DNA from: Leptolyngbya sp. PLA1
Lineage (GTDB): Bacteria > Planctomycetota > Phycisphaerae > Phycisphaerales > UBA1924
NCBI GenBank assembly: GCA_021405315.1
Contig: QWIH01000021.1
Coordinates: 1 to 58,116, forward strand
Length of the DNA stretch: 58,116 nt
Direction of reading: 5' to 3'
Shown: positions 15,762 to 25,178 of the stretch, piece by piece
Numbering within the stretch: the first letter of the stretch is position 1
How the letters are laid out: each line of letters opens with the position of its first letter
The notes under the pieces: model-generated
What the model was told of the DNA's origin: nothing
What the model saw: only the letters and a program-made list of their open reading frames with translations
Databases searched by the model: none
Translations under genes and position numbers: made by a program

Positions 15762-17228
15762 GTGCGAGCGCGCGGACGCACCGCCGACGGAGCCGAGGCG
15801 CTCCGCGCCCCGCTGGCGTCGCTCCCCGCGTCCCTGCCGATCCCAACGCTTGCCCCCTCGCGCGGCCAGTACAGAAACGTCGATCTCGCCCTGTGCCCGC
15901 CGGGCAGCAAGAGCCTGGCAAACCGCGCCCTCCTGCTCGCTGGCCTCGCCTCCGGCCGGTCGATCATCACGGGGTTGCCCGCGGTCGCGGAGGACGTGCG
16001 GGTCATGCTCGACGCGATCGCCGCGCTGGGAGCGGGCGTGTCCGTGCGGGGCGACAGGGCCGAGATCTTGGGTGTCGGGGGGCGCTGGCCGGCCTCCGAC
16101 GTGACGCTGAACCTCCGGAATGCCGGGACCGCAACCCGCTTCCTCGCCGCGGCCTCCCTCCTCGCACGCGGACCCGTCACCATCGACGGCAGCCCCCGCA
16201 TGAGGCAACGGCCCATCGGGCAGCTCGCCGGCATCATCCGTGCCCTGGGCGGGGCTGTTGAGTTCCTCGGGGACGAAGGGTGCCCGCCCCTGCGGATCAC
16301 GCCGCCGACAACGCCCGCGGCGCCATCGGCCCCGATCACAATCCCCACGACGCTCTCCGGGCAGTTCATCTCCGCGGTGCTTCTGGTGGCCCCGTGGCTC
16401 CCGGGCCCCGGCGGGGTCACGCTGAAACTGACGGGGGAGGTGACCAGCGCGTCGTACATCGCCATGACGCTGGGCCTTCTCGGGCGGCTCGGCGCGGACG
16501 TGCGATCCTCGCACGACCTGCGCGTCGTGCGCGTCGCGGGCCCGCCCCCCGCGGCGTTCGACCTCGTGCTCGAGGCCGACGCGAGCGCCGCGACTTATTG
16601 GTGGGGCCTGGGGGCGATGCTCCCCGGCGCGTCGATCCGGGTCGCCGGCATCGAGCCGGACTCGCTGCAGGGCGACAGCCGCTTCCCGGATCTGCTCGCC
16701 CGCATGGGGGCCCGCGTCATCCGGGGCAAGCCCGGCGAGAGCTGGGTGGGGGTTGCCGGGCCCGCGGGGCTCAGCCCGGTGCTGGCGGACCTGAGCGACA
16801 TGCCGGACGCCGCGATGACGCTGGCGGCGGTCGCCTGCTTCGCGCCGGGGACCAGCATCCTCCGCGGGCTCCGGACGCTCCGCGTGAAGGAGAGCGACCG
16901 CGTCGAGGCGATGTGCCGCGAGCTCACGAAGGTGGGGGTGCGCGTCGAGCACCCGGTGAGCGGGGATGCGGACGCGATCACCCTCACGCCCCCGCCGGGC
17001 GGGCTGCCCGAGCGCGCCGATGCGCCGCCCGTGGAGTTTGAGACCTACGACGACCACCGCATGGCGATGTCGCTCGCGCTGATCGGGCTGAGGAGGCCCA
17101 ACGTGCGCATCCTCAACCCGGCCTGCGTGGGGAAGTCCTACCCGGGCTTCTGGGCCGACCTCGCGCGCGTGGTGGAGTGCAAGCCACGGCGGGCCGACAA
17201 GGGCCGCCCTCCCGGGGGCCCGCCGTAG
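15762..17228 (+). CDS. aroA: 3-phosphoshikimate 1-carboxyvinyltransferase (EPSP synthase)
   Basis: This is the sixth step of the shikimate pathway, joining phosphoenolpyruvate to shikimate-3-phosphate. The start is the GTG at 15762, 3 bp after the GroES-like stop. Motifs seen in order are GSKSLANRALLLAGLASG, LNLRNAGTATRF, SGQFISAVLL, LSDMPDAAMTLAA, LRVKESDRVEAM and YDDHRMAMSLAL. The N-terminus carries about 45 extra residues before the first strand, and the C-terminus has a short Lys/Pro tail. Total length is 488 residues. Function is confident. Confidence 0.95.
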   Translation: MRARGRTADGAEALRAPLASLPASLPIPTLAPSRGQYRNVDLALCPPGSKSLANRALLLAGLASGRSIITGLPAVAEDVRVMLDAIAALGAGVSVRGDRAEILGVGGRWPASDVTLNLRNAGTATRFLAAASLLARGPVTIDGSPRMRQRPIGQLAGIIRALGGAVEFLGDEGCPPLRITPPTTPAAPSAPITIPTTLSGQFISAVLLVAPWLPGPGGVTLKLTGEVTSASYIAMTLGLLGRLGADVRSSHDLRVVRVAGPPPAAFDLVLEADASAATYWWGLGAMLPGASIRVAGIEPDSLQGDSRFPDLLARMGARVIRGKPGESWVGVAGPAGLSPVLADLSDMPDAAMTLAAVACFAPGTSILRGLRTLRVKESDRVEAMCRELTKVGVRVEHPVSGDADAITLTPPPGGLPERADAPPVEFETYDDHRMAMSLALIGLRRPNVRILNPACVGKSYPGFWADLARVVECKPRRADKGRPPGGPP

Positions 17229-17250
17229 GGGTTACGATCCCGCTCACCCC

Positions 17251-17772
17251 ATGCGCCACGTCACGCTCATCACCACCGGCGGCACCATCGAGAAGGTTTT
17301 CGACGACTCCTCGGGGACGATGGAGAATCGAAACTCCATCGTCCGCCGCATGCTCGCCCGACTGCGCCTGCAGGACACCGCCGTCAACGTCATCGAGCTC
17401 ATGAGCAAGGACAGCCTTCTCATGACCGACGACGATCGGAGGTCCATCGCGGAGACGGTGCGGGCGGCGGGCGGGGCGCCGGACCTGCCCACCGCGGCGG
17501 AGGGCATCGTGATCCTTCACGGCACGGACACGCTCTCGGTGACCGGGGAGCACCTCGCGCGGGTATTCCCCTCGCCGCGCATCCCGGTGGTGCTGACGGG
17601 CGCGATGAGGCCCTTCGAGATGAAGCGGAGCGACGCGCTGCAGAACCTGACGGAGGCGATCTTCGCCGCCGGGGTCATGAAGCCCGGGGTCTACTGCGTC
17701 GCGCACGGGCGGGCGCTCGCCTTCCCGGGAGTGGTGAAGGACCGTCAGGCCCGGACCTTCGTGCGGGCCTGA
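17251..17772 (+). CDS. Asparaginase N-domain-only protein, 173 aa
   Basis: The protein has the N-terminal half of a type I/II asparaginase: TLITTGGTIEKVFDD (first catalytic Thr), ILHGTDTLSVTGEHLA (Thr-Asp of the second triad) and VVLTGAMRPFEMKRSDALQN. Canonical enzymes are about 330 residues with a C-terminal domain that completes the active site; here the frame stops at 173 residues and nothing resembling the second domain follows. It may be a short asparaginase-like family rather than a truncation, since the ending is clean. It lies 22 bp after aroA. Confidence 0.8.
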   Translation: MRHVTLITTGGTIEKVFDDSSGTMENRNSIVRRMLARLRLQDTAVNVIELMSKDSLLMTDDDRRSIAETVRAAGGAPDLPTAAEGIVILHGTDTLSVTGEHLARVFPSPRIPVVLTGAMRPFEMKRSDALQNLTEAIFAAGVMKPGVYCVAHGRALAFPGVVKDRQARTFVRA

Positions 17773-17945
17773 GTGGCGCCGTGTAACTCGCGCGGACGTC
17801 ACAGACGGCACACCCGGCGCGCACGCGTCATGCCGTGGACATCGGTTATCCGTCACGCTGGACCCTCCGGCCCAAGGGGCCGATGCATGGACAGGGATTC
17901 GCCTCGCTGTGGGGCCCCCGGTCCGACATCACCCAGAGGTGACGC

Positions 17946-18728
17946 GTGGATAAGGCCAGTCTGATCGGGTTGCTCATCGGTGTGTCGGCGCTCGGCTTCG
18001 TGTTCTACGAGGTCTCGCACGGCAACTTCATGATGTTCTACTCGCTGGAGGGCGTGCTGATGGTGGGCTGCGGCTCCGTCAGCGTGATCTTCATGTCCAT
18101 GCCGCTGGACAAGGTCCTGGGGCTGCCCGGCTACCTCAAGCGATTCATGTTCCACAAGGGCATGGCGCCGGTCGAGGTCATCACGCTCGTCAACACCCTC
18201 TCCGAGAAGGCACGGCGCGACGGCATCCTCGCTCTGGAGAGCGAGATGGCCAACATCAAGGACAACTTCCTCGCCGCGGGCCTCAAGATGGCCATCGACG
18301 GCGTGGAACCCGCGAACATCGAGAGCACCTGCCGCATGGAGCTCGTCGCCATGCAGGACCGGCACAAGGCCGGGAAGAAGTTCTTCGACCTCATCAAGGT
18401 CTACGGCCCGGGGTACGGGCTCGTGGGCACACTGGTCGGACAGGTCGGCCTGTTCGGCAACCTCGGCAGCGCCGACATCGGGCAGCTCGGGCACGCCCTG
18501 GCCATCGCCGTCGTGGCGACCATGTACGGCGCGATCGTGGCGAACGCCATCGCGGGCCCCATCGGCGACAAGCTCGCCCTGCGCAGCGCCGAGGAGATGA
18601 TCGGACGCGAGATGATGCTCCAGGCGATTCTTTCCATCCAGGCCGGCGACAACCCGCGCGTGACCGAGGAGAAGATGCTCGCCTTCATCCCCGCCGCCGG
18701 TCGCACCAAGCTGCGCAAGGCCGCCTGA
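17946..18728 (+). CDS. motA: Flagellar motor stator protein MotA
   Basis: The 260-residue protein starts at the GTG at 17946, after CAGAGGTGAC. Four membrane segments are visible: LIGLLIGVSALGFVFY, LEGVLMVGCGSVSVIFM, YGPGYGLVGTLVGQVGLFG and ALAIAVVATMYGAIVANAIAGP. A large cytoplasmic loop lies between the second and third. The signature PGYGLVGTLVG and the ending PIGDKLALRSAEE are typical of MotA. With MotB it forms the proton or sodium channel that turns the flagellum. The motB gene follows 16 bp later. The other flagellar genes are outside the window. Confidence 0.9.
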   Translation: MDKASLIGLLIGVSALGFVFYEVSHGNFMMFYSLEGVLMVGCGSVSVIFMSMPLDKVLGLPGYLKRFMFHKGMAPVEVITLVNTLSEKARRDGILALESEMANIKDNFLAAGLKMAIDGVEPANIESTCRMELVAMQDRHKAGKKFFDLIKVYGPGYGLVGTLVGQVGLFGNLGSADIGQLGHALAIAVVATMYGAIVANAIAGPIGDKLALRSAEEMIGREMMLQAILSIQAGDNPRVTEEKMLAFIPAAGRTKLRKAA

Positions 18729-18744
18729 GCCCGGAGTGCCACCC

Positions 18745-19620
18745 ATGGCCGACGACCACGAACACCAGGAGGGCGAGGGCCACGAGGGCGGAAGCCACGG
18801 CGGAAGCCACGGCGGGGGCCACGGCGGGGGCCACGAGGAGCACGAGGGCGCCCCCGAGTGGCTCATCTCCTTCGCCGACAACGTCGCGCTCCTCATGGGC
18901 TTCTTCGTCATCCTGCTCGCGATGAACATGGCCAAGCAGACGACCGGCGGCATCGGGGGCGAGGGCCAGATGGGCGAGAGCGTCTCCGTCGCCGAGGCCG
19001 ACTTCGTCATCGGCATCCGCGAGGCGTTCAACACCCCGATCAACGTCAACTCCACCCGCGCCGAGGATCAGCCCTACATCCGGCGGATCCTCGAGAAGCG
19101 CAACGGCGGGCCCGCCACGCAGGACGGGCCCAGAGGACGCAACCAGTCCACCCAGTCGATCGAGAAGGGCACCTACAACCGCGTCAACGCGACGATCAAC
19201 TTCGAGGATCGGCAGGCCCTGCTCACGGACGACGCGCGGGGCATCCTCGCCGAGCTCGCCGCACGCATCAAGGACCAGCGATGGATCGTCGAGGTCCGCG
19301 GGCACGCCAGCCCGCTGGAGACGATGCACAACCAGGCCCGCGGGCGCGATCTCTCCTACCAGCGGGGCATGGCCGTGGCCTCCGCGCTCGTCGAGAACGG
19401 CATGAAGTGGGAACTGATCCGCGTCGTGGCGTGCGGCGACTCCAGCCGCATCGCGCCCAGGGCGCTCACCTCCGAGGACGACCGCTTGAACCAGCGGGTG
19501 GAGGTCATCGTGACCAACGAGCCCGTGGGGCCGGACCCGTACGCGCGGTCCGGGGGGAACGCCGAGGCCGCCGCGCCACAGGGCGCCGTCGAGCCGCCCT
19601 CAGAGCCGGGCGAGCACTAG
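18745..19620 (+). CDS. motB: MotB-type stator protein with histidine-rich N-terminus
   Basis: The 291-residue protein starts at the ATG at 18745, with GGAG nine bases upstream. The first 33 residues hold eight histidines in a G/E/S background (repeats of G-G-S-H and G-G-G-H). The single membrane helix is ISFADNVALLMGFFVILLAM, with the channel aspartate at residue 45. The C-terminal OmpA/MotB peptidoglycan-binding domain includes VEVRGHASPLE, NQARGRDLSYQRGMAVASAL and LNQRVEVIV. It anchors the stator to the cell wall. The gene ends overlapping the convergent GH35 stop. Confidence 0.9.
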   Translation: MADDHEHQEGEGHEGGSHGGSHGGGHGGGHEEHEGAPEWLISFADNVALLMGFFVILLAMNMAKQTTGGIGGEGQMGESVSVAEADFVIGIREAFNTPINVNSTRAEDQPYIRRILEKRNGGPATQDGPRGRNQSTQSIEKGTYNRVNATINFEDRQALLTDDARGILAELAARIKDQRWIVEVRGHASPLETMHNQARGRDLSYQRGMAVASALVENGMKWELIRVVACGDSSRIAPRALTSEDDRLNQRVEVIVTNEPVGPDPYARSGGNAEAAAPQGAVEPPSEPGEH

Positions 19621-22358
19621 CGGCCCAGCTTGCACTTGGACGCCTGCCCGCCGTGCTCGTCGAACAGCAGGATCTCGTTGGCGCCGGCCTGGAACCAGGA
19701 CGCGGGGATGACGTACTCGCTCTGGGGCGGCACCCGCTTGCCCGTCGCCGTCGCGACGAAGTAGCGGCAGAGGTGCCTTCCATTGATGAACACCTGCCCC
19801 TTGGTCATGCCCGCGGGGTTCAGGAGCAACGGCCCGTCGGCGGGGTTCGCCTCGAAGGTCGCCCGGTACCAGGCGGGCGTGCCCGCCGCGTGCCGGTGCT
19901 TCCCGTGGAACGCCGCCTCGCCGGGCGGCTCCCACTTCGCGAAGCTGACCTCGGCGGCGGCCATCACGTCGCCCTCCGTCTGCTCGAAGTGGACGGCACG
20001 TGACACCAGCGCCAGCATTGCCTCCGCGCTGCCGTGCGCGACCGGGGCGAGTTGCACGATGTTCGACGTCTTGGCCAGGTGCTCGGGGGCGATGGTGACG
20101 ATGGCGGGGCCTGCCTGGTCGAGGTAGGCAACAGCCGTGTCGTTGACCATGAGGAGCGAACCCTCGGGCATCTCATCGAAGAGCATCAGGACCGGTGCCT
20201 TCCGCTTGCCGGGGAGGGTCCAGGTGATGCGCTCGGGGCTGGTGGCGTCACCCTCGCTGAAGCCCCAGAGCGGCGCGCGGAACGCGAGCACGTCGACGGG
20301 GCTGCCTGTCTCGATGCGTGGCTTGGCGACGCGAACGGGCGTCACGAGGTACCCGGGCCCTGTGAGCCCCTTGGGCTCTCCCAGCGTGTGCCCGCCGCTG
20401 GTTCGTCCGAGATTGTCCGCGAGGATGACGATCGACTTGTCGGCCTTGGGTGGGGCGAACTGGAGCACCCGCTCCGCACCCGGGCCCGCGCCGATGAGCG
20501 CCTGCGCATGGCCGTCGGCGAAGACGTGCAGGCGGTCGCCCGCCTCCGGGAAGATCACGCGGCCCTTCTCTGCGCCCTTGCCGGGGAACGAGAGCCGGTA
20601 CCAGCCGTAGCCCTGGGGGCACCCGAGCGCGCCCAGCTCCCGAGAGCCCTGCACGCTGGCGTAGCGCTCGCTGCTCCCGTCCAGGTAGTCGGAAACGCAG
20701 GCCATGCTCCACTCGGAGAGCACGACGCGCGAGCCTCGTGGCTTCTGGGGAGGCTCGGCGTGGATCGTCTTCGAGAGCCCCTCGCCCGAGACGCGGACAT
20801 AGGACTTGGACCCGGGCGAGACGCGCGCCGTGCCCGCCGGCGTCAGCCCCGCGACGCCGATCAGCACCGCGTCGTCGGTGAAGAACACCTGCTCGGCCTG
20901 CTCGCTGCTCACGAGCACCAGCGTCAGCCCCTCGTGGGGGACGATGACCGGCGCCTCCCCCTCCGCGGGCAGAGGCGTCTCGAGCGGCGAGCCGTTGACG
21001 CACACGATCGCCTGCGACCCGGCAGGACCGAAGAGCACGAGCGTCTGCCCGACCGATCCCAGGGCGCTGAGGTTCGTGTAGTCAAGCTTGGCCCGCCCGG
21101 AGACGTTGACGTCGAAGAAGCACCACGCCACGCCGTCGCTCATGACGGGCACGGGAAGGCTCGCCCCGTCCGGCATGAGCAGGACCAGTTCCTGCAGGCG
21201 CGGCTTGGAAACGCCGGGTTCTGAGCCGAAGACGAACGCGACCCCTCCCTGCGCGCCGCGCAGGTGCACCACGGCGCCCGTCACGCCCTCGCGCGCGCCC
21301 GGTCCCGCGGAGGGGCTCAGTGGCTCGAAGCAGACCGGGGCGTGCGCGGGATCCAGATTGGCAAAGACGCGGGCGAACCTCGACGCGGCGTGCGCGATCT
21401 TGCGGACCTCTTTCAACGCCGCGGACTGCTTCCCGACCGCGTCCACGAGGCAGCCGTTGGAGGCGTCCGCCGTGGCATACGCGCCCGGCGCGTCCGCGGC
21501 ACGGCCCGCGGTGAAGCCCACGTGCGTCCCCCCGCAGAACCCCGTCAGGTTGAACTGCCCGCCACCCGCGAGAATCTCCGCGATGCGGCGCTGCATGAGG
21601 TGCCCGTCGGGGGCCGCCTCGGCCTCTCGACCCCAGTACGTCTGCGACGCGAAGTTGAGGTCGATGACGATGCGGGGCTGCCCCGGACGCACCGCGGCGA
21701 GCTGCCTCATGGTGCCGAGCATGGGCTCGTTCCCCGACCAGCCATCGATGTGTCCTTCGACCCCCGCCCACATGTTGTTGGAGTTGACGATCGGGACGTT
21801 GAGCCCCGCCTCGCGCACGTACCGTGTGAGTTCGCCCAGGTAGGACTGCGCCATGGCGTCGTGGCCGCAGGTCCACTCTGATTCAAGCTGCAGCAGAACG
21901 ATGGGCCCGCCCTCACCCGGCGCCGTCGCCTGCCAGCCCTTGATCTGGTCGGAGACGGCGGTAAAGAACCGGGAGCAGTGCTCCAGGAACAGCCCTCCTC
22001 CAACGCGGAGTTTGCCGCCGGCAATGTCCCGGAGCCACGGGGGCAGGCCCCCGAAGTCCGCCGGGCCTCCGACGAACGGCCCAAGCCCGATGATGCAGTA
22101 CAGACCCGCCTTGCCCACCAGATCAACGAAGTGGCGGATGTCGTTCTCGCCTGTGAAGTCGTAACGGCCTTGGCGGGCCTCGTGGCGGCTCCAGATGAGA
22201 GGGGTCTCGATGGTGTTCAGCCCGGCGTGCTTCGCGGCGAGAATGCGTGCGTTCCAGGAATCGCGCGGCACTCTTGCGTACGGAATCCTACCGGAAGCCA
22301 ACCAAATGCGGCGGCCATCGATCAGAAAACTCCGGCTGTCATGGGTCACGGAGGGCAT
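19617..22358 (-). CDS. Divergent GH35 (beta-galactosidase-like) protein, 913 aa
   Basis: The N-terminal TIM barrel follows GH35: ASGRIPYARVPRDSWNARI, AAKHAGLNTIETPLIW, then GPFV...DFGGLPPWLR. The acid/base region is kept as LLQLESEW (E161 by alignment). The nucleophile position, a Glu in the family E-x-W-x-G-W-F-D-x-W-G motif, aligns here with Asp 233 in VIDLNFASQTYWG. Jelly-roll domains fill the C-terminal half (LFNINGRHLCRYF-type region GQVFINGRHLCRYF). No signal peptide is seen, so it is probably cytoplasmic. The substrate is unknown and activity uncertain. Confidence 0.78.
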   Translation of the reverse strand: MPSVTHDSRSFLIDGRRIWLASGRIPYARVPRDSWNARILAAKHAGLNTIETPLIWSRHEARQGRYDFTGENDIRHFVDLVGKAGLYCIIGLGPFVGGPADFGGLPPWLRDIAGGKLRVGGGLFLEHCSRFFTAVSDQIKGWQATAPGEGGPIVLLQLESEWTCGHDAMAQSYLGELTRYVREAGLNVPIVNSNNMWAGVEGHIDGWSGNEPMLGTMRQLAAVRPGQPRIVIDLNFASQTYWGREAEAAPDGHLMQRRIAEILAGGGQFNLTGFCGGTHVGFTAGRAADAPGAYATADASNGCLVDAVGKQSAALKEVRKIAHAASRFARVFANLDPAHAPVCFEPLSPSAGPGAREGVTGAVVHLRGAQGGVAFVFGSEPGVSKPRLQELVLLMPDGASLPVPVMSDGVAWCFFDVNVSGRAKLDYTNLSALGSVGQTLVLFGPAGSQAIVCVNGSPLETPLPAEGEAPVIVPHEGLTLVLVSSEQAEQVFFTDDAVLIGVAGLTPAGTARVSPGSKSYVRVSGEGLSKTIHAEPPQKPRGSRVVLSEWSMACVSDYLDGSSERYASVQGSRELGALGCPQGYGWYRLSFPGKGAEKGRVIFPEAGDRLHVFADGHAQALIGAGPGAERVLQFAPPKADKSIVILADNLGRTSGGHTLGEPKGLTGPGYLVTPVRVAKPRIETGSPVDVLAFRAPLWGFSEGDATSPERITWTLPGKRKAPVLMLFDEMPEGSLLMVNDTAVAYLDQAGPAIVTIAPEHLAKTSNIVQLAPVAHGSAEAMLALVSRAVHFEQTEGDVMAAAEVSFAKWEPPGEAAFHGKHRHAAGTPAWYRATFEANPADGPLLLNPAGMTKGQVFINGRHLCRYFVATATGKRVPPQSEYVIPASWFQAGANEILLFDEHGGQASKCKLGR

Positions 22359-22561
22359 CGGCGCGCGGCCTCCTCAACGAGTGTAAGGTGCTTGAAAATA
22401 GCTACTTATGAATCGCCACGCGCTCTATTCTCCATTCCTCAGCAAGGCGGCAACAATAGGGGGCCTCGTGCCAATCCTCAATCCGAACGTCGGAATCTGG
22501 TGCAACAATCATCTCGGCGACCGCTACACTCGCCTGCCGCCTCTCACACCCCGGGAGCTTT

Positions 22562-24322
22562 GTGATCCTATCAAATAGCAAACACATGGTGCGGGGCGGC
22601 TTACTTTTTCTTGCCGGGTGCCTCGCGCTCTCCGGCTGCGGCACCAGCCCCATGTCCGTGGACGAGCAGGTTCGGCGCATGGCCGCCGAGGGGGCGCGCC
22701 GGGCGAATCTCACCACGTCTCCGGAGCCCGGAGCGAGGGCCGATCTCAGCGGGACCAGGCCGGCCCAGACCAACACGCGCCCCCAGACACGAAACCCCGG
22801 GCCGGAGTCGCTCACCTTCACCCCGGCGGCCGTGGACCGGGATGTCACCGCGAGACTCACCGCCATCGCCCGCGCCTCGGGCGTCCCGATGGATGGGGTG
22901 GTCGCGCCCGCGAACGGGACGGAGATCAGAGCACTTACCCTCGAAGATGCGCTGCGCCAGAGCCAGGAGACAGGCCGCGAGATCCTGAGCGCCCAGGAGG
23001 CCTACCTGCTGGCCTCGATCGACCTGCTGATCACGAGGCACCAGTGGGGTCCGAGGCTCTTCAACGACACGACGGTCTCCGTCGCGGGGCAGGGTGACGA
23101 CGGGCGATTTCAGCACACGGCCCAACTCATCAATCGGCTGCGGGTGACCAAGAGGCTGCCCTTCGGCGGGAGCGCCGAGGCCGCCTGGGTGTGGAACGCA
23201 AGCGAGAACCTGCGCGAGCAGGCCAGCGGGCGGTACAGGCAGTCGTCGGGGCTCGTGCTGAGCGGGAACATCCCGCTGCTGCGCGGCGCGGGGCTCATCG
23301 CCCGCGAGGACCTGATCCAGGGCGAGCGCGACCTCGTGTACGCCGCCCGCGAGTTCGAACGATTCAGGCGTGAGTACCTTGTCTCGATCGCCTCGGACTT
23401 CTTTGAGCTTCTCAACAGCAAGGCCGCGATCGCCAACGCCGAGCGCCAGCTCGAAAGTCTCCGTCAGAACGCGGCCCGCACCGAGGCGCTGGTGGCCTCC
23501 GGGCGGCTGGAGGGCTTCGAGCGTGACATCGCCCGAAGCGAGGTTCTCTCGCAGGAAGCCTCACTGGCCGGCCAGCGCGATCAGTACATCCTGCAGCTCG
23601 CGCGGTTCCGGGTGAGGCTGGGGCTCCCGGAGAGCCACGCCATCGACGTCGCGCCCACCGGCGTGAACCTGCCCGAGCCCGAGGCCGACATGGACCAGAT
23701 GGTGCTCCTCGCCCTGGACCTCAGGCTTGACCTGCAGAACCAGCGCGACCGCCTCGACGACCGTCGGCGGCAGGTTGTGAACGCGAGGAACCAGCTCCTG
23801 CCCGACCTCAACCTATCCGCCCGCGCAACGCTCCCCACCGATGATGACGCGAACGTCGGTCATCTGGACCTGAGCCCGGACGACGCGGATTACGCCGTCG
23901 AGGCGACGCTGAGCCTGCCGCTGGACCGCAAGGAAGAGGCGCTGCGCCTGCGGGCCTCGCAGATCCAGCTCCAGCGCAGCCTCCGGGAGTACGAGCAGGC
24001 CCGCGACGAGGTCATCGTGCGCGTGCGGGCGGCGCTGCGGAACATCGAGCTCGCTCGCTTCCAGCTCACCCTCGCCGAGAAGCAGGTGGAGATCAACGAA
24101 CGCCGCAAGCGCGGCCAGGAACTGCAGAAGGACACGATCGACGCGCAGCGGATCGTGGACACCGAAAACTCTCTGGCGGCCTCGCGGAACCAGCGCGACC
24201 GGGCGCAGACGAACCTCCGCGTGGCGGTCCTCGAGTATCTGCTGGAATCGGATCAGTTGCGCGTGAAGCGCGACGGCACGATCGATCCGCCCGCCGGCAT
24301 GGACACGGTCAGCACCCCGTGA
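22562..24322 (+). CDS. TolC-family outer membrane efflux lipoprotein
   Basis: The start is the GTG at 22562, four bases after GGGAG; the ATG at 22586 lacks a ribosome site. The signal peptide ends in LALSGC, a lipobox, so the mature protein is lipid-anchored. Two TolC repeats are recognisable, rich in long amphipathic helices with Q/R/E (LNSKAAIANAERQLESLRQN, and LAEKQVEINERRKRGQELQKD near the end). The long Pro/Thr/Arg segment after the lipobox (residues 30-90) is probably disordered. It would form the outer-membrane channel of an efflux or type I secretion system. Partner genes are not adjacent. Confidence 0.85.
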   Translation: MILSNSKHMVRGGLLFLAGCLALSGCGTSPMSVDEQVRRMAAEGARRANLTTSPEPGARADLSGTRPAQTNTRPQTRNPGPESLTFTPAAVDRDVTARLTAIARASGVPMDGVVAPANGTEIRALTLEDALRQSQETGREILSAQEAYLLASIDLLITRHQWGPRLFNDTTVSVAGQGDDGRFQHTAQLINRLRVTKRLPFGGSAEAAWVWNASENLREQASGRYRQSSGLVLSGNIPLLRGAGLIAREDLIQGERDLVYAAREFERFRREYLVSIASDFFELLNSKAAIANAERQLESLRQNAARTEALVASGRLEGFERDIARSEVLSQEASLAGQRDQYILQLARFRVRLGLPESHAIDVAPTGVNLPEPEADMDQMVLLALDLRLDLQNQRDRLDDRRRQVVNARNQLLPDLNLSARATLPTDDDANVGHLDLSPDDADYAVEATLSLPLDRKEEALRLRASQIQLQRSLREYEQARDEVIVRVRAALRNIELARFQLTLAEKQVEINERRKRGQELQKDTIDAQRIVDTENSLAASRNQRDRAQTNLRVAVLEYLLESDQLRVKRDGTIDPPAGMDTVSTP

Positions 24323-24962
24323 AGGCTTCGACCGTCCGGACGAACACGTCGTGCGGCGTCTGAACGCCGCGCACGCTCAGGTAGATGCGTTCCGAGGTGC
24401 GACGCATGCCGGCGCGGCAGGCGATGGTGCGGCTGGCGTGATGCCCCTCGGCGATGCTCGCGCTCACACTCAGGAGTCCCAGACCCCGTGGAGCGGGGTC
24501 CAGCGCCAGGTCGAGCATCGCCTGGACCCCTTCGCAGGCCAGGCCAAGGCCGCGACAGTCCGCACTGACCCACCAGGACGCGTGTGCGCTGAAATCCAGC
24601 CCGCGTGTGATCGCCCCCAGGTTGAAGCACCCCGCCAGCCGCCCGTCCTCCAGGAACGCGGCGCGTCGCCAGGAGGTGCCCTGGGACTCGCCCTGGGCCG
24701 CCATGCGGACCTGTCGGAGAAAGAGCTGTTCGTCGGTCTCTTCCTGAAGATGCAGCGGGTGGTGGGCGTCGAGGTCGGCCCGCGTGAGCCGGACGGCCCG
24801 GAGGAAAGCCTTGCGGTCGGAGAGGCCCAGCGGGCGGAGCAGCAGCCGCGTGGTCCGAAGCCACCCGGGTGCCAGAACTTCGAACGGCGCACCGTGCATC
24901 GCCCCCGCCGGGGGTCGCTGCCTCGTTCGTACCCGAGTGAGGATGTGCAGGCCGTCGGACAT
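24309..24962 (-). CDS. GNAT-family N-acetyltransferase (RimJ/RimL-like), 217 aa
   Basis: I chose the ATG at 24962 because GGAG lies eight bases upstream. The domain starts with TTRLLLRPLGLSDRKAFL, and acceptor and CoA regions are DGRLAGCFNLGAI, ASWWVSADCRGLGLACEGVQAML and SVSASIAEGHHASRTIACRAGM. This is the RimJ/RimL-type layout that acetylates protein N-termini or small amines. The target is unknown. It overlaps the TolC gene end by 14 bp in the convergent orientation. Confidence 0.85.
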   Translation of the reverse strand: MSDGLHILTRVRTRQRPPAGAMHGAPFEVLAPGWLRTTRLLLRPLGLSDRKAFLRAVRLTRADLDAHHPLHLQEETDEQLFLRQVRMAAQGESQGTSWRRAAFLEDGRLAGCFNLGAITRGLDFSAHASWWVSADCRGLGLACEGVQAMLDLALDPAPRGLGLLSVSASIAEGHHASRTIACRAGMRRTSERIYLSVRGVQTPHDVFVRTVEAFTGC

Positions 24963-25178
24963 CTTCGTGGCTCCGATAAGGCACAGGACACAGGGCCATC
25001 GACGCCTTGTTGATCGGACTTTCGCCCCTCTTCGGACGATGGCAAACAAAGCGCCCCGCCCGAGCGCCGGAAGCAGGCCGGATCGGGCAACCTTTGCGCC
25101 CTTCGGGAGGTTCGCGGGGGGCGGCGACGGGCACTAGACTTGCAGCCCACCGCCGGGTGGGCCCTTGGGGAACGCCTG

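Noticed and set aside
18781..18842. Short near-repeats in the motB start taken as a possible CRISPR or satellite
   Set aside because: They encode the His-rich G-S-H and G-G-H units in frame and are not separated by spacers.
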